The notes beneath the pieces were generated by a model that searched no databases, had not been told where the DNA came from, and saw nothing but the letters and a program-made list of their open reading frames with translations. A stretch of DNA of 64,000 bases. Source: an uncultured Muribaculaceae bacterium. GTDB taxonomy: Bacteria > Bacteroidota > Bacteroidia > Bacteroidales > Muribaculaceae. A program made the position numbers and the translations under genes. Below, piece by piece: positions 60,157 through 64,000 of this stretch (position 1 is the first letter of the stretch; every line of letters begins with the position of its first letter). Where the stretch lies: NCBI GenBank assembly GCA_910586995.1, contig CAJUKZ010000001.1, positions 372,001-436,000 of the forward strand. Reading direction: 5' to 3'.

Positions 60157-61257
60157 ATGAAAGAAATGAAAAAGACCTGTTTGCACGACAGACACGTGGC
60201 TCTCGGAGCTATGATGAGCCCGTTCGGAGGCTTCGATATGCCTATCCAATACGCAGGCATAGTGGAGGAGCATAATGCGGTGCGCCGCAGATGCGGGGTA
60301 TTCGACGTCAGCCACATGGGTGAGGTCAGGATCACCGGACGGGATGCGGAAAAATTTGTGAACCATATATTTACCAACGACATAGCCGGAGCGCCTCAGG
60401 GAAAGATATTCTACGGAATGATGCTCAACGCACATGGCGGTGTGGTGGATGACCTTCTTGTATACAAATACTCGGACACTGAATATTTTCTGGTGATAAA
60501 TGCCTCCAATATTGATAAGGATGTGGCCTGGATCAAATCCAACACCGATGGCTTTGATGTGGAGGTCGAGGACGAGAGCGATGTATACAGCGAACTTGCT
60601 GTGCAAGGTCCTGAAGCCGAGCGTATAATGAGGGAAGTACTTGGACTGGAGGTCGGACACCTCGGGTTCTATACGTTCGAAGAATTTGCCAAGTATGATG
60701 GCGATCCGGCTGTGATAGTGAGCCGTACGGGATACACCGGTGAGGATGGATTCGAGATATATGCATCGGACGATGTGATAGAATCGTGTTGGGATGCCCT
60801 GATTGATGCCGGAGTTCAGCCCTGTGGTCTCGGATGCCGCGACACTCTGCGTTTCGAAGCCGGACTTCCGCTTTACGGCGATGAACTGTCGGAAGATGTG
60901 ACTCCGCTCGAAGCTTCGCTCTCCATGTTTGTGAAGCTCGATAAGGACGGTTTCATAGGACGTGATGCTTTGATGGCACTGAAATCCGCCGGTGTGCCGC
61001 GAAAGACCGTGGGTCTTGAGGTGGAAGGCCAGGCTATACCGCGCCACGGATATGAAGTGCTCGACGAAGCCGGAAACAAGGTAGGTACAGTCACTACGGG
61101 CTACCATAGTATCACACTCGGACGCAATCTCGCGATGGCGCTTGTCGACAGTTCGTGTGCGGCTCTTGGCACAAGACTCAATGTGCGTGTGCGCCGCAAG
61201 ATCTTCCCTGCAACAGTTGTGAAGAAACGGTTCTACACACCGAATTATAAGAAATAA
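60157..61257 (+). CDS. gcvT: Glycine cleavage system T protein (aminomethyltransferase)
   Basis: Transfers the methylene group from the aminomethyl-lipoyl arm of GcvH to tetrahydrofolate, releasing ammonia. 366 residues; MPIQYAGIVEEHNAVRRRCG, FDVSHMGEVRITGRDAE, SRTGYTGEDGFEIYA and CRDTLRFEAGLPLYGDEL are family motifs. The start ATG at 60157 is followed by another at 60169; both are possible. It is 41 bases before gcvH. Confidence 0.96.
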   Translation: MKEMKKTCLHDRHVALGAMMSPFGGFDMPIQYAGIVEEHNAVRRRCGVFDVSHMGEVRITGRDAEKFVNHIFTNDIAGAPQGKIFYGMMLNAHGGVVDDLLVYKYSDTEYFLVINASNIDKDVAWIKSNTDGFDVEVEDESDVYSELAVQGPEAERIMREVLGLEVGHLGFYTFEEFAKYDGDPAVIVSRTGYTGEDGFEIYASDDVIESCWDALIDAGVQPCGLGCRDTLRFEAGLPLYGDELSEDVTPLEASLSMFVKLDKDGFIGRDALMALKSAGVPRKTVGLEVEGQAIPRHGYEVLDEAGNKVGTVTTGYHSITLGRNLAMALVDSSCAALGTRLNVRVRRKIFPATVVKKRFYTPNYKK

Positions 61258-61298
61258 TCAAAAAACATATAAAACTACACCCTAAAACAGAAATTATC

Positions 61299-61670
61299 AT
61301 GATTTACTATCTTCCGACCCATGAATACGCCCGCGTTGAGGGCAATATAGCCTATGTAGGAATCTCTGAATATGCAGCCCGTCAGCTTGGTAATGTCGTT
61401 TATGTAGATATGCCTGAGGTAGGCGACGATGTGGAGGCCGGCGAGGATTTCGGCGCTATTGAGAGTGTCAAGGCCGCCAGCGATCTTTTTGCCCCGGTAA
61501 GCGGTGCTGTGGTGGAAGTGAATGAGCATCTGATCGACAATCCGCGTCTGGTGAATGAGAATCCTATGGAAAACTGGATTGTGAAGATCGAGATGTCCGA
61601 TCCTGCTGAGTTGGAATCGTTGATGGACGAGGCAGCCTACAAGGCTCATTGCGAATCTGAAAACCATTGA
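61299..61670 (+). CDS. gcvH: Glycine cleavage system H protein
   Basis: Lipoyl carrier shuttling the aminomethyl group between GcvP, GcvT and the L protein. 123 residues; lipoylated Lys58 in AIESVKAASD and the DNPRLVNENPMENWIVKI motif are intact. GcvPA begins 6 bases after its stop. Confidence 0.97.
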   Translation: MIYYLPTHEYARVEGNIAYVGISEYAARQLGNVVYVDMPEVGDDVEAGEDFGAIESVKAASDLFAPVSGAVVEVNEHLIDNPRLVNENPMENWIVKIEMSDPAELESLMDEAAYKAHCESENH

Positions 61671-61676
61671 CGCAAT

Positions 61677-63053
61677 ATGAGTTGGCATCAATATCTGCCC
61701 CATACACCCGAAGACATAGCCGCTATGCTGGAAAGGTGTGGAGTGTCTTCGGTTGAGGACCTCTATGCCGATGTCCCGGAGGAACTGAGAATCAGCGGAC
61801 GCTATGAGCTTCCAGAAGGTATAAGCGAGAAGGAGATACGCGACTTTTTTGCCGAAGCTGAGGCGGAATGCCGTGATCTGACATGCTTTGCAGGAGCGGG
61901 TGTATATCACCATTATGTCCCGGCCGTGATACCCTCATTGCTGTCGAGATCGGAATATCTTACGGCATACACGCCTTATCAGCCTGAAATCTCGCAGGGT
62001 ACGCTGCAGTATATATTTGAATATCAGACCATGATGGCGTCGCTTACCGGTCTGGAAGTGTCGAATGCTTCGATGTACGACGGTACGACGGCTACTGCCG
62101 AAGCTATGCTTATGGCAGTGGCGGCCTCGCGCAAACGCAACCGTGTGCTTATCTCCGCTACGGTGAATCCTTCTGTTAGGAGGGTTGTGGCTACATATGC
62201 GCGCTATCATAAGGTTCGTCTTGAAGTTATTCCTGCTACAGATGGTGGAGTCACCGACCGCACAGCTCTGTCGGCCATGCTCGCTGACGGGGATGTGGCC
62301 GGAGTGATCGTGGCTACACCTAATTACTATGGCATTGTGGAAGATTACACCGGTCTGGCTGAGGAAATACATGCTGCGAAATCGCTGATGATTGTGAATT
62401 GCAATCCGTCGGTGCTTGCCGTAGTGCGCACTCCCGGTGAATGGGGGGCTGACATTGCTGCAGGTGATGCTCAGTCTCTCGGCATGCCTATGAATTATGG
62501 AGGACCGTATCTTGGCTTCCTTTGCTCCACGAAAGCATTGATGCGAAAAATGCCGGGCAGAATTGTAGGCGCTACTACGGACGATGCCGGCCAAAGGGTT
62601 TTTGTCCTAACGCTACAGGCGCGTGAGCAGCATATACGTCGCGAAAAAGCTACCAGCAACATATGTTCCAATCAGGGTCTGATGGCTCTGTATGCGACCA
62701 TATACCTGTCGGTCATGGGCAATGCCGGTCTGCGGAAGATCAATGACACGGGCAATGCCGGCGCGCACTATCTGTGCCGGCAGTTGGAATCTACAGGTCG
62801 TATGGTGCAGGCTTTCCCGGATGGCGTTTTTGTAAATGAATTTGCCATGAAGGCTGTAGACATAAATCTCGATGCTCTGATGGAGAAGTGTGTGGAATGT
62901 GGAATCCTGCCGGGCGTGAGGATTTCTGAAGACATGCTGTTGATTGCCGTGACTGAGATGCAGACCAAAGCCCAGATGGATAAGTTAGTTGAAATTGTAA
63001 GAAATTTAGAGAATCCGGAAAACCACGCATGCCATGAACCGAGAACTATATAA
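61677..63053 (+). CDS. gcvPA: Glycine dehydrogenase (decarboxylating) subunit 1
   Basis: N-terminal-half subunit of the split P protein, which decarboxylates glycine with PLP. 458 residues: SGRYELPEGISE, FAGAGVYHHYVPAVIPSLLS, TPYQPEISQGTLQYIFEYQT and MNYGGPYLGFLCS are characteristic. PLP itself binds the partner subunit. It overlaps gcvPB by 20 bases. Confidence 0.96.
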   Translation: MSWHQYLPHTPEDIAAMLERCGVSSVEDLYADVPEELRISGRYELPEGISEKEIRDFFAEAEAECRDLTCFAGAGVYHHYVPAVIPSLLSRSEYLTAYTPYQPEISQGTLQYIFEYQTMMASLTGLEVSNASMYDGTTATAEAMLMAVAASRKRNRVLISATVNPSVRRVVATYARYHKVRLEVIPATDGGVTDRTALSAMLADGDVAGVIVATPNYYGIVEDYTGLAEEIHAAKSLMIVNCNPSVLAVVRTPGEWGADIAAGDAQSLGMPMNYGGPYLGFLCSTKALMRKMPGRIVGATTDDAGQRVFVLTLQAREQHIRREKATSNICSNQGLMALYATIYLSVMGNAGLRKINDTGNAGAHYLCRQLESTGRMVQAFPDGVFVNEFAMKAVDINLDALMEKCVECGILPGVRISEDMLLIAVTEMQTKAQMDKLVEIVRNLENPENHACHEPRTI

Positions 63054-64000
63054 ACCTCTGATATTTGAATTTTCGCGTTCGGGAAGGCGCGGATTCTCAC
63101 TTCCGTCCAACGGCCTTGAGGACCATAAGCGTGAACTGCCGGAGGTATTGTGCAGGCAGACTGAGGCACTACTTCCCGAAGTGGATGAGCCGACGGTCGT
63201 GAGGCATTATACGAACCAGAGTACAAATAATTTCGGAGTAGATACCGGTTTCTATCCTCTTGGTTCGTGTACGATGAAATACAACCCCAAGATCAATGAG
63301 GAAATGGCGGCCTCGGCTGTTATAGCCGGGCTGCATCCCTCGCAGCCGGTGTCCACAACCCAGGGAGCGCTGCGTATCTACCACACTCTCGCGAGATACC
63401 TGAGCGAGATAGGTGGAATGTCGGAATTCACGCTCAATCCGTATGCAGGTGCGCATGGCGAGCTTACCGGTCTGATGGTCATTCATGCCTACCATGACTC
63501 GCGCGGAGACACTGCCCGCGATAAGGTCATAGTACCGGACTCGGCACATGGCACTAATCCCGCCTCAGCGGCTGTGGCAGGCTATAAGATACTTGAGGTG
63601 AAAAGCTTGCCCGACGGCACAGTGGATGTAGCGGATCTCCGCAGCAAACTTGACGATACTGTGGCGGCGGTCATGATGACAAATCCGAATACAGTGGGGA
63701 TGTTTGAAAAGAACATACCCGAGATAGCCGCTATGGTCCATGAGGCCGGTGCGTTGCTATACTATGACGGTGCAAACCTGAATCCGATGCTTGGAGTGGC
63801 ACGTCCCGGCGACATGGGATTCGATGTCATGCACATCAATCTGCACAAGACGTTCTCTACGCCCCACGGCGGTGGTGGTCCGGGTGCAGGTCCGGTTGGA
63901 GTAAGGTCGGGTTTAGAGGAATTCCTGCCTTCCCCAAGGGTTATGATGGACCCGGACGGACGTTTTTACGTAGACAGCCCCGGGACGTCGCTTGGCTTCG
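63034..64000 (+). CDS. gcvPB: Glycine dehydrogenase (decarboxylating) subunit 2, 3' end outside window
   Basis: PLP-binding half of the split P protein. The ATG at 63034 (MNRELYKPLIFEFSRSGRRG) lies inside the end of gcvPA. The visible 322 residues include the substrate loop YPLGSCTMKYNPK, VPDSAHGTNPASAAVAGY and the PLP lysine Lys272 in HINLHKTFSTPHGGGGPGAG. The frame is open at the right edge, so the final 150 or so residues are missing from this window. Confidence 0.95.
   Translation, partial: MNRELYKPLIFEFSRSGRRGFSLPSNGLEDHKRELPEVLCRQTEALLPEVDEPTVVRHYTNQSTNNFGVDTGFYPLGSCTMKYNPKINEEMAASAVIAGLHPSQPVSTTQGALRIYHTLARYLSEIGGMSEFTLNPYAGAHGELTGLMVIHAYHDSRGDTARDKVIVPDSAHGTNPASAAVAGYKILEVKSLPDGTVDVADLRSKLDDTVAAVMMTNPNTVGMFEKNIPEIAAMVHEAGALLYYDGANLNPMLGVARPGDMGFDVMHINLHKTFSTPHGGGGPGAGPVGVRSGLEEFLPSPRVMMDPDGRFYVDSPGTSLGF

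Noticed and set aside
60037..61107. A 356-codon open frame antisense to gcvT
   Set aside because: Overlaps a confident gene throughout and lacks any domain or plausible start region.
1..64000. CRISPR arrays, insertion sequences, prophage genes, tRNA or rRNA genes
   Set aside because: No regularly spaced repeats, transposase or integrase genes, or cloverleaf/rRNA signatures were seen on reading both strands.

Overview
The window looks like a chromosomal core-genome segment from a member of the order Bacteroidales (phylum Bacteroidota). A gut Muribaculaceae-like organism is plausible, but that family-level placement is inference. Support for the order: at least six promoters match the Bacteroidota consensus TTTG-N19-21-TAnnTTTG rather than -35/-10; several proteins belong to families typical of the phylum (DUF4494, a DUF6089-like barrel, a DUF6242-like lipoprotein, tandem Skp genes behind bamA); L36, S14 and S4 are cysteine-poor zinc-free forms; and secreted proteins carry type IX-like C-terminal domains. 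I see no insertion sequence, prophage, CRISPR array, tRNA or rRNA.

Layout. 1-1274: the 3' part of an unrecognised membrane protein with a split zinc ribbon. 1.4-10.7 kb: a GH20 hexosaminidase lipoprotein, mfd, cdd (reverse), pheS, nth, a TRIC/UPF0126 protein and a GtrA-family protein. 10.66-13.64 kb (reverse): a shortened, active-site-less relative of asparagine synthetase A, a polyprenyl diphosphate synthase and a glycosyltransferase. 13.9-32.5 kb: one uninterrupted same-strand block of 33 genes (str, S10, spc and alpha clusters fused) with EF-G, SecY, methionine aminopeptidase, IF-1 and RNA polymerase alpha, punctuated by structured gaps that are candidate leader RNAs and closed by a clear terminator. 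32.8-37.5 kb: two secreted proteins, one a C10 (streptopain-like) cysteine protease, with matching C-terminal linkers. 37.6-41.9 kb (reverse): SpoT/Rel followed by a PgpH-like HD phosphohydrolase. 42.1-46.9 kb: a DUF4494 protein, YggS, an MFS transporter and transketolase. 46.9-49.8 kb (reverse): a GH27 alpha-galactosidase whose promoter spacer holds a 13-base homopolymer. 50.0-58.2 kb (reverse): envelope-biogenesis genes (two Skp-like chaperones, bamA, uppS, an outer-membrane barrel), a DUF6242-like lipoprotein and ribD. 58.5-64.0 kb: a small membrane protein, then lplA-gcvT-gcvH-gcvPA-gcvPB, a glycine-cleavage cluster with its own lipoate ligase; gcvPB runs off the right edge.

How the genes work together: the ribosomal block builds the translation and export machinery. 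The bamA/skp/uppS group serves outer-membrane and cell-wall assembly. The glycine-cleavage cluster joins the enzyme subunits to a ligase that can lipoylate GcvH. The GH20, GH27 and C10 enzymes suit an organism that feeds on host or dietary glycans and proteins. The least conventional items are the AsnA-fold pseudoenzyme, the homopolymer inside the alpha-galactosidase promoter, the duplicated -7 box upstream of mfd, the inverted repeat at 58337-58418, and several unexplained RNA-like hairpins in the ribosomal block.
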